A DNA stretch of 64,000 bases from Chloroflexota bacterium (GCA_026709625.1 JAPOSR010000039.1:45649-109648); one strand, 5' to 3'. Positions 28,095 through 37,634 are shown, counted from the first letter of the stretch. Numbers and translations: made by a program. The notes: generated from the letters alone by a model not told the origin.

Positions 28095-28487
28095 ATGGCA
28101 ATCATTACCCGCTGGGACAACAAGCAGAAGTCGGCAATTATCCTTGAATTCGAGTCGGAATGGACGCGCGCTGATTTGGAAGCGGCTGTACAAAAGACCG
28201 ACCAGCTGATTGGCAGCGTCGACCAGGTTGTGCACCTGATCATCGACCTGGAAGGCACATCCATCCCAAGTGATATTTTGTCGCTGGCGCGGGATCTGCT
28301 TTCGGCTGGCGAAGCTCGACCCAACGAAGGCGCTCGCGTGGTGGTCGGCGCGAATGGCGCGATACGAACCGGGTATCAGATGCTGCAAAGGACCTTGGTC
28401 GGCGCTGTCGAAGGGCGCGAAGTGCTCTTTGCGGCCAACCTGGCCGACGCGCGCGCGATACTGCGTGGACTGGCGATGGGCAGCTAG
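28095..28487 (+). CDS. Small SpoIIAA/STAS-like protein, function unknown
   Basis: 130 residues, no signal or membrane segment. The alternating strand/helix pattern (IITRWDNKQKSAIILEF; helix WTRADLEAAVQKTDQLI; strand VVHLIIDLEG; helix; strand GARVVVGANG; helix; strand EVLFAANLADARAIL) resembles the SpoIIAA-like STAS fold found in single-domain proteins of Chloroflexota. The fold is inferred from pattern only. The next gene is an ABC transporter 120 nt downstream on the same strand. Confidence 0.7.
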   Translation: MAIITRWDNKQKSAIILEFESEWTRADLEAAVQKTDQLIGSVDQVVHLIIDLEGTSIPSDILSLARDLLSAGEARPNEGARVVVGANGAIRTGYQMLQRTLVGAVEGREVLFAANLADARAILRGLAMGS

Positions 28488-28607
28488 GCAAAAGCCGCTG
28501 GGCATCCTGGTCATTGCGCCGATGTCCACCTGGCCAGATTGGCAGGCGCGCCCAAGCCCCGCCCCGCATACACTGAAGTCCAATCCGAAAACGCGAGGGC
28601 GACGATT

Positions 28608-30542
28608 ATGATGCGCGGCAGCGGCTGGTTTCGTTATCTACACAGCGCGGACGACGCCAAGCCGAATGTGACGCGGCAACTGCTGCTGCGCGTGCTGGCT
28701 TATGCCGGCCCGTATCGCAGGCAGATCGCCAGCATGTTGGCGACGATTCTGCTGACGACCGGGCTGGGCTTGCTCAACCCGCTCATCTTCCGCGAAATCA
28801 TCGATGGCGCATTGGCAGAGAAAGACATTAACCGGCTGCACATCCTGGCGCTGGGCTTGGTGGTCATCCCGGTGGTCAGCGGCGGCGTGCGCATCGTCCA
28901 GCGCAGACTGAATGTGTCTATTGGCGAAGGCGTCATCTATGACCTGCGGGTGGCGCTTTATCATCACTTGCAGCAGATGTCGCTGCACTTCTTTACAAAT
29001 ACCAAAACCGGCGAGCTGATGAGCCGGCTGAACAACGATGTGGTCGGCGCGCAGAATGCCATCAGCAATACCATCGTCTCGATCATCACCAATGTCATCA
29101 CAGTCGTGGCGACGCTGGCGGTGATGCTCAGCATGGAATGGCGGCTGACCATTTTGGGCGTGCTGGTGCTGCCCTGCTTTGTTTTCATCGCGCGGCGGCT
29201 GGGCAGGCGGCTCAAAAAAATCGCCCGCGAGCAAATGAGCCACAACGCCCAGATGAACGCCATGATGAACGAAACGTTGAATATCAGTGGCGCGCTGCTG
29301 GTCAAGCTATTCGGGCGCATCGACCAGGAAGTGGCGCATTTTGAAGACCGCGCCGCCGATGTGCGCGATGCCGGCATCTTGCGCGCGGTGCTGGGCAGCC
29401 AGTTCTTCGTGCTGATCGGTTTGGTCAGCGTAGTGGGCACGGCGCTGGTCTATTGGGTTGGCGGCATTCTGGTCATCCAAGACGCCTTCACCATCGGCAC
29501 CATCGTGGCATTTGGCGCCTACTTGACTCAGCTATATACGCCGCTGCAAGCGCTGACCAACGCGCCGGTCGACTTTGCGCAGAGCATCGTCAGCTTCGAG
29601 CGCGTCTTCGAGATTATCGACCTGCCGCTGGATATTGCCGAGCATTCCGATGCTGTTCATCTACAGTCGGTTCGCGGCGCGCTGAATTTTGAGGATGTGA
29701 CCTTCCGCTATACGGTGAGCGACGAGCAGCTGCTTTCGGATGTCGAGCGGGTGGGGCGGATGGACAATGTCGCCGCCACGCGCACGGGCCGCTTCAAACA
29801 TGGCGAAAATGGCTTTGCGGCGGGCGGTACGGCGCACCAAGCGCGCGAGCTGGCGCTGAACAGCGTGAGCTTTCGCATCGAGCCGGGGCAGCTGGTGGCG
29901 CTGGTGGGTCCAAGCGGCGCAGGGAAGACCACGCTCACTTACCTCATTCCGCGCCTGTACGACCCGACAGCCGGGCGCGTTACGCTGGATAACTATGACC
30001 TGCGCGAACTCTCGCTGGCTACGCTGGCTGACAATACCGGCATGGTTACCCAAGAGACATATCTTTTTCATGACACCATCCGCACCAACCTGCTCTATGC
30101 CAAGCCCGATGCGACCCAAGCCGAGATCGAAGCGGCGGCGCAGGTCGCGCATATTCACGATTTCATCCTGGGCTTGGGCGAAGGCTACGACTCGATCGTG
30201 GGCGAACGCGGCTATCGGCTCAGCGGCGGCGAAAAACAGCGCATCGCCATCGCCCGAGTCGTGCTAAAAGACCCGCGCATCCTGGTGCTGGACGAAGCCA
30301 CCAGCCACCTCGACAGCCAGTCCGAAGCGTTGATCCAAGACGCGCTTAGCCGGGTTATGCGGGGGCGCACCAGCATCGTCATCGCGCACCGGCTGAGCAC
30401 GATCCTGGCTGCCGACAAGATATTGGTGCTCAACCGCGGCGCGATCGTCGAACAAGGCACGCATGATCAACTGCTGCGGTTGGACGGCGTGTATGCGCAG
30501 CTCTATGAAACGCAATTTAGCCAACAGAGACAACCAGCATGA
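28608..30542 (+). CDS. ABC transporter, fused permease and ATPase (exporter type)
   Basis: 644 residues from ATG 28608-28610 (a second ATG follows directly). Six transmembrane segments lie in the first ~320 residues, with the coupling region HFFTNTKTGELMSRLNNDV. The ATPase has the A-loop FRYT, Walker A GPSGAGKTT (near 433), signature LSGGEKQRIAIARV, Walker B ILVLDEATSHLD and the H-loop IAHRL. About 45 extra residues (371-416) lie between the A-loop and Walker A. A homodimeric lipid, peptide or drug exporter is likely; the substrate is unknown. The stop overlaps the next gene (ATGA). Confidence 0.93.
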   Translation: MMRGSGWFRYLHSADDAKPNVTRQLLLRVLAYAGPYRRQIASMLATILLTTGLGLLNPLIFREIIDGALAEKDINRLHILALGLVVIPVVSGGVRIVQRRLNVSIGEGVIYDLRVALYHHLQQMSLHFFTNTKTGELMSRLNNDVVGAQNAISNTIVSIITNVITVVATLAVMLSMEWRLTILGVLVLPCFVFIARRLGRRLKKIAREQMSHNAQMNAMMNETLNISGALLVKLFGRIDQEVAHFEDRAADVRDAGILRAVLGSQFFVLIGLVSVVGTALVYWVGGILVIQDAFTIGTIVAFGAYLTQLYTPLQALTNAPVDFAQSIVSFERVFEIIDLPLDIAEHSDAVHLQSVRGALNFEDVTFRYTVSDEQLLSDVERVGRMDNVAATRTGRFKHGENGFAAGGTAHQARELALNSVSFRIEPGQLVALVGPSGAGKTTLTYLIPRLYDPTAGRVTLDNYDLRELSLATLADNTGMVTQETYLFHDTIRTNLLYAKPDATQAEIEAAAQVAHIHDFILGLGEGYDSIVGERGYRLSGGEKQRIAIARVVLKDPRILVLDEATSHLDSQSEALIQDALSRVMRGRTSIVIAHRLSTILAADKILVLNRGAIVEQGTHDQLLRLDGVYAQLYETQFSQQRQPA

Positions 30543-31309
30543 AAGCGACCATCACCCAGATCGATGCGGGGCAGCTGGAAGACAGCTGGGCGCGGCTGCA
30601 GGCGCATGTCGCGGCGCAAACAAGCCAGCTAATTTTGCTGCCCGAAATGTGCTTCGCAGCCTGGTTTTGCGCGACGCCACAATATGACAGCCGCGTTTGG
30701 AACCGGGCGGTCGCTGCGCATGACAGCTGGCTGGAGCGGCTCCACGAGCTCGGCGCGGAAATCGTGGTTGGCACCGCGCCGCGCAACTTGGCTGGCAGAC
30801 GAAGCAACCGCGCCTATTGCTGGACGCGCGATCATGGCTTGACCTGGATTCACAGCAAGACTTACCTGCCGCGCGACGCCGGCTATTGGGAAGCGAACTG
30901 GTATCAGCGCGCGCCGATTGACTTCCAAGCAAAACGACTCGGCGAATTGAGCATCGGCGCGATGATTTGCACAGAGATCTGGTTCATGCAGCATGCGCGC
31001 GAATATGGGAAGCAAGGCGTGCAGCTGCTGCTGAATCCGCGCTGTACGCCCTGGGGCACCAATGACAAGTGGCTGGCAGGCGGTCGAACCGCGGCGGTCG
31101 TGTCTGGCGCATTTTGCTTGTCGTCCAATCACGCCGGGCAAGCGGACCAGACCAAGCTGGGCGGCGCAGGCTGGATCTGCGAGCCAGATGGCGCTGTGCT
31201 GGCGACGACATCAGCCAAGCAGCCCTTCGTCACGCTGGAGCTGGATCTGCGCTTGGCGGACGCGGCAAAGGCGACCTATCCGCGCTATGTGGGTGACAGC
31301 GCACTTTGA
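30539..31309 (+). CDS. Carbon-nitrogen hydrolase (nitrilase superfamily)
   Basis: 256 residues. The Glu-Lys-Cys triad is visible: Glu36 in LLPEMCF, Lys107 in HSKTYLP and Cys144 in GAMICTEIWF. It most likely acts as an amidase on a small C-N substrate; which one cannot be told. The ATG overlaps the stop of the ABC transporter, so the two are co-translated. Confidence 0.9.
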   Translation: MKATITQIDAGQLEDSWARLQAHVAAQTSQLILLPEMCFAAWFCATPQYDSRVWNRAVAAHDSWLERLHELGAEIVVGTAPRNLAGRRSNRAYCWTRDHGLTWIHSKTYLPRDAGYWEANWYQRAPIDFQAKRLGELSIGAMICTEIWFMQHAREYGKQGVQLLLNPRCTPWGTNDKWLAGGRTAAVVSGAFCLSSNHAGQADQTKLGGAGWICEPDGAVLATTSAKQPFVTLELDLRLADAAKATYPRYVGDSAL

Positions 31310-31386
31310 TTCATCGCAGAGGCACAGAAATAAGCGCAAGTAAGTCATTAAACAATTATTCACCACAGAGACACAGAGAAAATCTC
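31308..31386. repeat. Left arm of a long imperfect inverted repeat enclosing an XRE gene
   Basis: Contains GATTCATCGCAGAGGCACAG and then ATTCACCACAGAGACACAGAG. The same two blocks occur in the same order and spacing, reversed, at 31,661-31,753. The CACAGAG core resembles a dispersed intergenic repeat seen in many bacterial genomes. Confidence 0.75.
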
Positions 31387-31433
31387 TTGCTCTTCATAAG
31401 GAAGTTTGCTTTGCAAGGGGCAGAACTCTATGC

Positions 31434-31661
31434 ATGAGCAAGCTGGGCAAGCCCTTGGGAAGCGCGATACGGATCCGCCGCCAGGAACTGGGGCTATCTC
31501 AAGAGACGCTTAGCGAGCTATCGGCAGTGCATTGGACTTACATAAGCCAATTAGAGAATGGGCATAAATCACCTTCCTTGCGGGTGATGGAAGACTTAGC
31601 CGAAGCCTTGCAGATTGAAGTATCGACGCTCAGTCAAATGGCAGAAAAACTACGGACTTGA
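31434..31661 (+). CDS. Small XRE-family helix-turn-helix regulator
   Basis: 75 residues that are almost entirely a Cro/C1-type HTH: GSAIRIRRQELGLSQETLSELSAVHWTYISQLENGHKSPSLRVMEDLAEAL. This resembles stand-alone HTH proteins linked to restriction systems or mobile units. No partner toxin or methylase is adjacent. It is framed on both sides by arms of an inverted repeat, so it may travel with it. Confidence 0.85.
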   Translation: MSKLGKPLGSAIRIRRQELGLSQETLSELSAVHWTYISQLENGHKSPSLRVMEDLAEALQIEVSTLSQMAEKLRT

Positions 31662-31753
31662 ACAAAAACCCTCTGTGCCCTCTGTGCCTCTGTGGTGAAT
31701 ATATTTTTTCACAACGAACTTGCATTTACTTCTGCGCCCTCTGTGGTTAAATC
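31661..31753. repeat. Right arm of the inverted repeat enclosing the XRE gene
   Basis: Reverse complement reads GATTTAACCACAGAGGGCGC, AGAAGTAAATGCAAG, then ATTCACCACAGAGGCACAGAG, matching the left arm block for block. An additional CACAGAGG unit is present on this side. Confidence 0.75.
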
Positions 31754-31783
31754 AACGAAAGAAAAATTGGACGGTCGCAGCGC

Positions 31784-32833
31784 ATGATGGCTGGCAAACA
31801 TCTCGTCGTCGGGCTGGGCAATCCTGGCGCGAACTATGCGAAGACGCGGCACAATGCCGGCTTCTGGGTGGTCGATGAGCTGGCGCGGCGGCATGATTTC
31901 AGCGGCGAACGCAGCCAAAAACGCGCCCAAACCCAAGACGGGAGCATACAGGGCGCGCGCGTCAAACTGGCCAAGCCGCAGACCTTCATGAACCGCAGCG
32001 GCGAGTCGCTGGGCGCTTTGGTCGCCTATTATGACATTCCGCTTGAGCGCCTACTGGTGATTCATGACGACCTGGATACGCCCTTTGGCAGCATCCGACT
32101 GCGCAAATCGGGCGGGCATGGCGGGCAGAATGGCTTGCGCAGCATCATCCAGCATCTGGGCAGCCAAGAGTATGCGCGGCTGCGATTTGGCATTGGCCGC
32201 CCACCGGGCCGGATGTCGCCAGTGGACTTTGTCTTGCAGCCATTCAAGGGCGATGCAGCGATCCAGGCGGATGAGCTGGTCGGGCGCGCCGCCGATGCCG
32301 TCGAATGCTGGCTCGTGGACGGCATCGAAGTCGCCATGTCGCGCTTTAATGGAGATGGCCGCCCCGCAAAGCCAGCGCCGACAGCGGAAGAACTGAATGC
32401 GCGACTGGCAATCGCGCTGCGGGCGCATGAGCTGTCCCCGCGCGATCCTGGCCCGCTAAAAGCGTTGATCGCCCTGCAAAAGAAACTGTGCCGCATAGAC
32501 GAAGCGGCGCAAAACCATCTGCGGCTGGCCGCGCTGTACGAGACGCTGGGCAAAGGCGCGCTGGCGAATGCGGAGCGAGTCAAAGCGGTTACGATGCAAC
32601 CAAGCCTGGTCGATGCGCAGCGGCAGATCGCCAACTGGTTCCTCTCACAAGACAACAAGAAAAAAGCCGTAGCGCGTTATCTGACCTTGGCGCAGCACTT
32701 CAAGCAGGCTGGCCAGCCGGCTGCCGCGCAAGAGACAATCGAACGGGCGCTGACAATCAACCCGCAGCACCCCAAAGCGCAAAAAATGCGCGCCGAACTG
32801 CCCGGAAAAACAGACGAGGAGAGCAAAGCATGA
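31784..32833 (+). CDS. pth: Peptidyl-tRNA hydrolase with a C-terminal TPR-like extension
   Basis: 349 residues, against ~190 for normal Pth. Residues 1-190 are Pth, which cleaves peptidyl-tRNA released from ribosomes: VVGLGNPGANYAKTRHNAGF with the catalytic His23, KPQTFMNRSGES, VIHDDLDTPFG and SGGHGGQNGLRS. From about 200 to 345 the sequence is helical with repeated Ala/Leu patterns (AALYETLGKGALANAERVKAV; AAQETIERALTINPQHPKAQKM) typical of tetratricopeptide repeats. The stop overlaps the next start (ATGA). Confidence 0.93.
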   Translation: MMAGKHLVVGLGNPGANYAKTRHNAGFWVVDELARRHDFSGERSQKRAQTQDGSIQGARVKLAKPQTFMNRSGESLGALVAYYDIPLERLLVIHDDLDTPFGSIRLRKSGGHGGQNGLRSIIQHLGSQEYARLRFGIGRPPGRMSPVDFVLQPFKGDAAIQADELVGRAADAVECWLVDGIEVAMSRFNGDGRPAKPAPTAEELNARLAIALRAHELSPRDPGPLKALIALQKKLCRIDEAAQNHLRLAALYETLGKGALANAERVKAVTMQPSLVDAQRQIANWFLSQDNKKKAVARYLTLAQHFKQAGQPAAAQETIERALTINPQHPKAQKMRAELPGKTDEESKA

Positions 32834-34038
32834 TGATCATCGCGCCAGAAGCCTTGGGGATTTCCGCAGAGCGCCTGAGCCGCATCAACAGCCGGCTGCA
32901 AACTTATGTCGACAAGCAGCAGGCAGCCGGCTTCGTAACTTTGGTGGCGCGGGATGGCGAAGTGGCACACTTTGAAGCCTGTGGCTGGCGCGATGCTGAG
33001 CAGGCGCTGCCTATGGAACGCGACACCATCTTCCGCATCTACAGCATGACCAAGCCCATCACCTCGATCGCGCTGATGATGCTCTATGAAGAAGGCGCTT
33101 TCCAGCTCTTCGAGCCAGTCAGCCGCTATATCCCGGCTTTTGGGAACAGCAAGGTCTTGACTGGCTTTGGCTATATGGGCGCGCAATATGCAGCGCAAAG
33201 CCCGCCCATGACCATTCACCACCTGCTGACGCACACGGCTGGCTTGAGCTATGGCTTCTATTTTGATACGCCCATTGAGCAGATGTACCGCGACTCGGTC
33301 TTGCGCAGCGCGACAGCCACGCTGGAAGAAAAGGTCCTGGGCTTGGCTGGACTGCCGCTATGCTTTCAACCGGGCAGCGGCTGGAATTACAGCTATGCCA
33401 CCGATGTCTGTGGCTATCTGGTGCAGGCGCTGGCAGATATGCCTTTCGAAGATTTCTTGCAGCAGCGCATCTTTCAGCCTTTGGGCATGGTGGATACCGC
33501 TTTTCATGTGCCCGCGGACAAGCTCGGTCGCTTCGCCAAGTTGTATCAGCACGATGCGGGCAGCGGCGCGTTTCATGAATTTCAAGGCGCTGCGCACATC
33601 CCGGCGCATGACTTCACCCAGCCGATGAGCGCGCCTTCGGGCGGCGGCGGGCTGGTGGCGACGACCAGCGATTTTTGGCAATTCGCCAAAATGCTGCATC
33701 ATGAAGGCGAGCTGAACGGAACGCGCATCATCGGACGCAAGACACTGGAATATATGACGCGCAATCACATCGCGCGGGAATTGCTGCCGCTGGAGATCGG
33801 CATGAGCAAGATGCCCGGGCAGGGTTTCGGCTTGGGCTTCAGCGTCGTCATGGATGCCGCGCAGACAGGCGTGCTTAACTCCGATGGCAATTATGGCTGG
33901 AGCGGCGCGGCGGCCACCAACTTCTGGGTTGACCCGCAAGAGCAGTTGGTTGGCATCATCATGACGCAGTTGATGGACAATCGGCTGCCATTCCGAGAAG
34001 ATTTTCGCGCGCTGGTTTACCAAGCGCTTGAGGAATAG
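32830..34038 (+). CDS. Serine hydrolase, beta-lactamase (class C)/esterase fold
   Basis: 402 residues, no signal peptide, so probably cytoplasmic. The nucleophile motif is S72-M-T-K. The tyrosine motif reads YSY (in WNYSYATDV) instead of YxN. MTIHHLLTHTAGLSYGFYFD, QRIFQPLGMVDTAFHV and GWSGAAATNFWVDP match the beta-lactamase-related esterase and peptidase family. An esterase or amidase acting on a small substrate is more likely than antibiotic resistance. Translationally coupled to pth. Confidence 0.88.
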   Translation: MMIIAPEALGISAERLSRINSRLQTYVDKQQAAGFVTLVARDGEVAHFEACGWRDAEQALPMERDTIFRIYSMTKPITSIALMMLYEEGAFQLFEPVSRYIPAFGNSKVLTGFGYMGAQYAAQSPPMTIHHLLTHTAGLSYGFYFDTPIEQMYRDSVLRSATATLEEKVLGLAGLPLCFQPGSGWNYSYATDVCGYLVQALADMPFEDFLQQRIFQPLGMVDTAFHVPADKLGRFAKLYQHDAGSGAFHEFQGAAHIPAHDFTQPMSAPSGGGGLVATTSDFWQFAKMLHHEGELNGTRIIGRKTLEYMTRNHIARELLPLEIGMSKMPGQGFGLGFSVVMDAAQTGVLNSDGNYGWSGAAATNFWVDPQEQLVGIIMTQLMDNRLPFREDFRALVYQALEE

Positions 34039-34139
34039 CCGCGTTTGACTGGCGCACTGCGCAGTTGACCGCACCTAGACCCGATGCCGGCAAGGCTGTT
34101 ATACTGGCGCGCCCACAAACAATCGCAGACAACGCATCC

Positions 34140-37100
34140 ATGACGCTTCAACTTGCAGGCTTGCTTGAACTTGTGCGCGGCAGCTTTGTCTATCAGGAGC
34201 TGGTCGCCGGGCTGGACAATGGCAGCTTGGGCAAAGAGATCAATGTGACGCGTGCGGCGCGGCCCTGCCTGTTGGCGGCGCTGGTCGGCGACTGGGGTGG
34301 CCCCATCATCTACCTCACCACCACAGCGCGGCGCGCATACAATGTCAGCGAGCAGCTGCCCATCTGGCTGGCAGATGCGAGTCGTTTGCATCGCTTTGCC
34401 GAGCCGTCTGCGCAATTTTATGACTACGCAGCCTGGGATGCAGGCGTCATCCGCAGCCGCATCGCCGTTCTGGACGCCTTGGCGCGCTCCAGCATCAAAA
34501 CGCCGCCCATCATCGTTGCCTCTGCGCGCGCTTTGATCCAAGGCAGCATCCCGCCCGACCGCTTCCGCGACCACACGATCACCCTGCGCGTGGGGCAGCG
34601 GCACCGCATGGACGCGCTGATCTCGCGCTGGCTGGGTATGGGCTATGAACCAGCGACCGTCGTTTTGGATCCCGGCACATTCAGTCGGCGCGGCGGCATT
34701 TTGGATATCTTCCCACTGGCCAGCGAGCAGCCTCTGCGCATCGATTTTTTTGATGACGAGATCGACAGCTTGCGCCGCTTTGACCCAGGCAGCCAGCGCA
34801 GCAATGCCAAGCTGCTTTCGGCGCGGATCGTGCCAGCCCGCGAGGCGCTGCCAGTGGATTCGCGAGCCGCCGGGGCGCGGCTGCAAACCTGGGCGAAAGC
34901 AAGGACAGACGATGCTGACGACTTTTCCAACATCAGCGCCGATATCTCCGCGCTTGCGCAGGGCAGCGCCTTCGCCTGTTTGGAGCATTACCTGCCCTAT
35001 TTGTACAGATCTCCGGCTTGCTTGCTGGATCATGCGCCGGACAATTGCCTGGTGATCATCGAAGAAGCGGATCAACTCGAGCAGGCCTGCGCAGATCTGG
35101 CGGAAGATGCCGAAGTCAATCGCGTAGATGCGCTGTCTTCTCTGCAAATCGCGCCCAGGCACCCCAGACCCTATCTGGATTGGCCGGCTGTGCGCGCCAG
35201 CCTGGGCAAGCTGCCGCAATTTGCCTTGGGCAGTTTTGGCGGTGGCGAGTCGCCGACCTTGTTTGCGCCGAGCGAACGTTTTGGCGGGCAGCTGCGCCTG
35301 ATGCTGACACAGTTGCGCAGCTACAGCCAGCGGGGCGAGCGCATCGTCATCCTCAGCGAACAGGTCGATCGGCTGGGGACGCTATGGGCAGAGCAAGACG
35401 CATCGACCTTTGTCGCCACCGTTGCGCAGATCAATGCGCCGCCCGCGCCGGGCAGTCTGCGCTTCGTCCGCGGCGCCGCGACCGAGGGCTGGACATTGCC
35501 AGGCGCTGATGGCGGTCTGCGCTTCATCACCGATGCAGAGATCTTTGGCTGGTCGCGCCCTGAACCACGCCGGCGACTCGATGTCAAACGCAGGCGCGCG
35601 CCCGATACGCGCTATGCCGACTGGGAACATGGCGCTTATGTCGTGCATGTCGACTTTGGCATTGGGCGCTTCGCCGGTTTGCAACACCGCAGCATCCGCG
35701 ACAGCCGGCGCGAATACCTCATGGTCGAGTATCAAAATGCCGACACCATCTATGTGCCCATTCACCAAGCCGACCGACTGTCGCGCTATGTCGGCGCGGA
35801 TGGCAAAGCGCCCAAGCTGAGTCAGTTGGGCAAAGCCGATTTGTGGCTGAAAGCGCGCGAAAAAGCCCGCCGCAATGCCGAAGCGGAAGCCAAAGAATTG
35901 CTGAATATCTACAGCCGGCGCGCGACCGCCCAGGGGCATGCCTTCAGCCCCGACAGCGCATGGCAGCATGAGATGGAAGCGGCCTTCCCATTTGTAGAGA
36001 CTGAAGATCAACTGCGCGTCATCGAACAGGTCAAAGGCGATATGAGCGCAAGCAAGCCGATGGACCGGCTCGTCTGCGGCGATGTCGGCTTTGGCAAGAC
36101 CGAGGTCGCCTTGCGCGCAGCTTTCAAAGCCGTGCAGGATGGCGTCCAGGTCGCGGTTTTGGTGCCGACCACCGTGCTGGCGCAGCAGCACTATGACAAT
36201 TTCAAGGCGCGTCTGGCGGCTTTCCCCGTCTGCGTCGAGATGATGTCGCGCTTCCGCACCAAGGCGCAGCAGAGACAGATCGCCACAGGCTTGGCAAACA
36301 GCGAGGTCGATATCATCATCGGCACGCATCGTCTGCTTTCGGACGATATCCACTTCAAGAATCTGGGTTTGATGATTATTGACGAAGAGCAACGTTTTGG
36401 CGTCAAGCACAAGGAGCATTTTAAGAAGCTGCGCGCGCGCATCGACATCTTGACGCTCACCGCCACGCCTATCCCGCGCACGCTTTACCTCAGCCTCAGT
36501 GGCATCCGCGACATCAGCATGATCCAGACGCCGCCCGAAGAGCGCCTGCCGGTCATCACCCAGGTGGGCGCATGGGACGACAAATTGAGCCGCATGGCGA
36601 TCCGCCGCGAGCTCGACCGAGGCGGCCAAGTCTTTGTGGTGCACAACCGCATCCGCTCCATATACGGCCTCCGCGACCAGCTCGAGCGGCTGGCCCCCGA
36701 AGCGTCTGTCGCGGTCGCGCATGGTCAGATGCCAGCGCGCGCTTTGGAAGCTGTCATGGCGGATTTTGCGCACGGCGAATACGATATTCTGCTCTCGACA
36801 GCCATCATCGAAAATGGCATTGATATGCCGCGCGTCAACACACTGGTTGTCGACCGCGCCGACACCTTTGGCGTTTCGCAGCTGTATCAACTGCGTGGGC
36901 GCGTGGGACGGTCGGCACAGCAAGCCTATGCGTATTTTTTTCACAGCCCCGGCTCGTTGACTGAAGAAGCGCGCGCGCGCCTCGAGACGCTGGCAGAAAA
37001 CACGCAGCTGGGCGCGGGCTTCCAAATCGCCGTGCGCGATCTGGAAATGCGTGGCAGCGGCGACATATTGAGCATGCAGCAGACGGGGCATGTCGCCAGC

Positions 37101-37634
37101 GTCGGCTTGCACCTCTACACAGAAATGCTCCAGCAGGCAATTCTCGAACAGCGCGGCGATGCGCCTCCCAATGAAGCGGCGCCCGCCTCTGCCCGCGAGC
37201 GCATCATCATCGACCTGCCCTTGCCCGCCTATCTGCCGACAGATTGGATACCCGAGATGGCGCTGCGCTTGCAGTTGTATCGGCGCATCGGCAATATCGC
37301 CCAACTTGACGAAGTCGATGCCATGCGCGACGAACTGATCGACCGGTTTGGCGCGCTGCCAGCCGCTGTCGAGGGGCTGCTGGTTCAGATACGCGTCAAG
37401 GCGCTGGCGCAAGAGCTGCGCGCCACCCATGTGCAGCTGCGGCGCGGCCAGATTCACATCAAGCTGCCGTATCTGGCGACGTTGAAACGCGATCTGCTGG
37501 AGATTGTCTTGGGCGAAGAGATCGAAGTTACGCGAACCGAATTGCGTTTGCCCGCCACCGCAGACTGGCAAGCGCGCCTGCTGCGGCTTCTTGCGATGCT
37601 GAAAGAGCGCGTTCGGCTGGTTGGCGGCGTTTAG
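34140..37634 (+). CDS. mfd: Transcription-repair coupling factor Mfd
   Basis: 1164 residues. Removes RNA polymerase stalled at DNA lesions and recruits UvrA. The N-terminal UvrB-like module (to ~350) is followed by the CarD-like polymerase-interacting domain (DWEHGAYVVHVDFGIGRFAGLQHR), then the RecG-like translocase with Walker A DVGFGKTEVALRAA (near 650), DEEQRFGVKHKEH and TATPIPRTLYLSLSGIRDIS, motif VI QLRGRVGRS, and the C-terminal TRCF domain (IDLPLPAYLPTDWI onwards). I used ATG 34140; a -10-like TATACT lies at 34,100-34,105. Confidence 0.97.
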   Translation: MTLQLAGLLELVRGSFVYQELVAGLDNGSLGKEINVTRAARPCLLAALVGDWGGPIIYLTTTARRAYNVSEQLPIWLADASRLHRFAEPSAQFYDYAAWDAGVIRSRIAVLDALARSSIKTPPIIVASARALIQGSIPPDRFRDHTITLRVGQRHRMDALISRWLGMGYEPATVVLDPGTFSRRGGILDIFPLASEQPLRIDFFDDEIDSLRRFDPGSQRSNAKLLSARIVPAREALPVDSRAAGARLQTWAKARTDDADDFSNISADISALAQGSAFACLEHYLPYLYRSPACLLDHAPDNCLVIIEEADQLEQACADLAEDAEVNRVDALSSLQIAPRHPRPYLDWPAVRASLGKLPQFALGSFGGGESPTLFAPSERFGGQLRLMLTQLRSYSQRGERIVILSEQVDRLGTLWAEQDASTFVATVAQINAPPAPGSLRFVRGAATEGWTLPGADGGLRFITDAEIFGWSRPEPRRRLDVKRRRAPDTRYADWEHGAYVVHVDFGIGRFAGLQHRSIRDSRREYLMVEYQNADTIYVPIHQADRLSRYVGADGKAPKLSQLGKADLWLKAREKARRNAEAEAKELLNIYSRRATAQGHAFSPDSAWQHEMEAAFPFVETEDQLRVIEQVKGDMSASKPMDRLVCGDVGFGKTEVALRAAFKAVQDGVQVAVLVPTTVLAQQHYDNFKARLAAFPVCVEMMSRFRTKAQQRQIATGLANSEVDIIIGTHRLLSDDIHFKNLGLMIIDEEQRFGVKHKEHFKKLRARIDILTLTATPIPRTLYLSLSGIRDISMIQTPPEERLPVITQVGAWDDKLSRMAIRRELDRGGQVFVVHNRIRSIYGLRDQLERLAPEASVAVAHGQMPARALEAVMADFAHGEYDILLSTAIIENGIDMPRVNTLVVDRADTFGVSQLYQLRGRVGRSAQQAYAYFFHSPGSLTEEARARLETLAENTQLGAGFQIAVRDLEMRGSGDILSMQQTGHVASVGLHLYTEMLQQAILEQRGDAPPNEAAPASARERIIIDLPLPAYLPTDWIPEMALRLQLYRRIGNIAQLDEVDAMRDELIDRFGALPAAVEGLLVQIRVKALAQELRATHVQLRRGQIHIKLPYLATLKRDLLEIVLGEEIEVTRTELRLPATADWQARLLRLLAMLKERVRLVGGV

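Noticed and set aside
31308..31753. CRISPR array
   Set aside because: Only two arms, inverted rather than direct, with a gene between them and no regular spacers.
32830..34038. Antibiotic-resistance beta-lactamase
   Set aside because: No signal peptide, YSY in place of YxN, and overall closer to esterase-type members; placed in a pth operon.
34071..34105. Full sigma70 promoter before mfd
   Set aside because: TATACT is good but no -35 lies at 16-18 nt; the TTGACC present is about 29 nt away.
35382..37571. Minus-strand ORF of 729 codons opposite mfd
   Set aside because: Antisense shadow; mfd is fully conserved over the same span.
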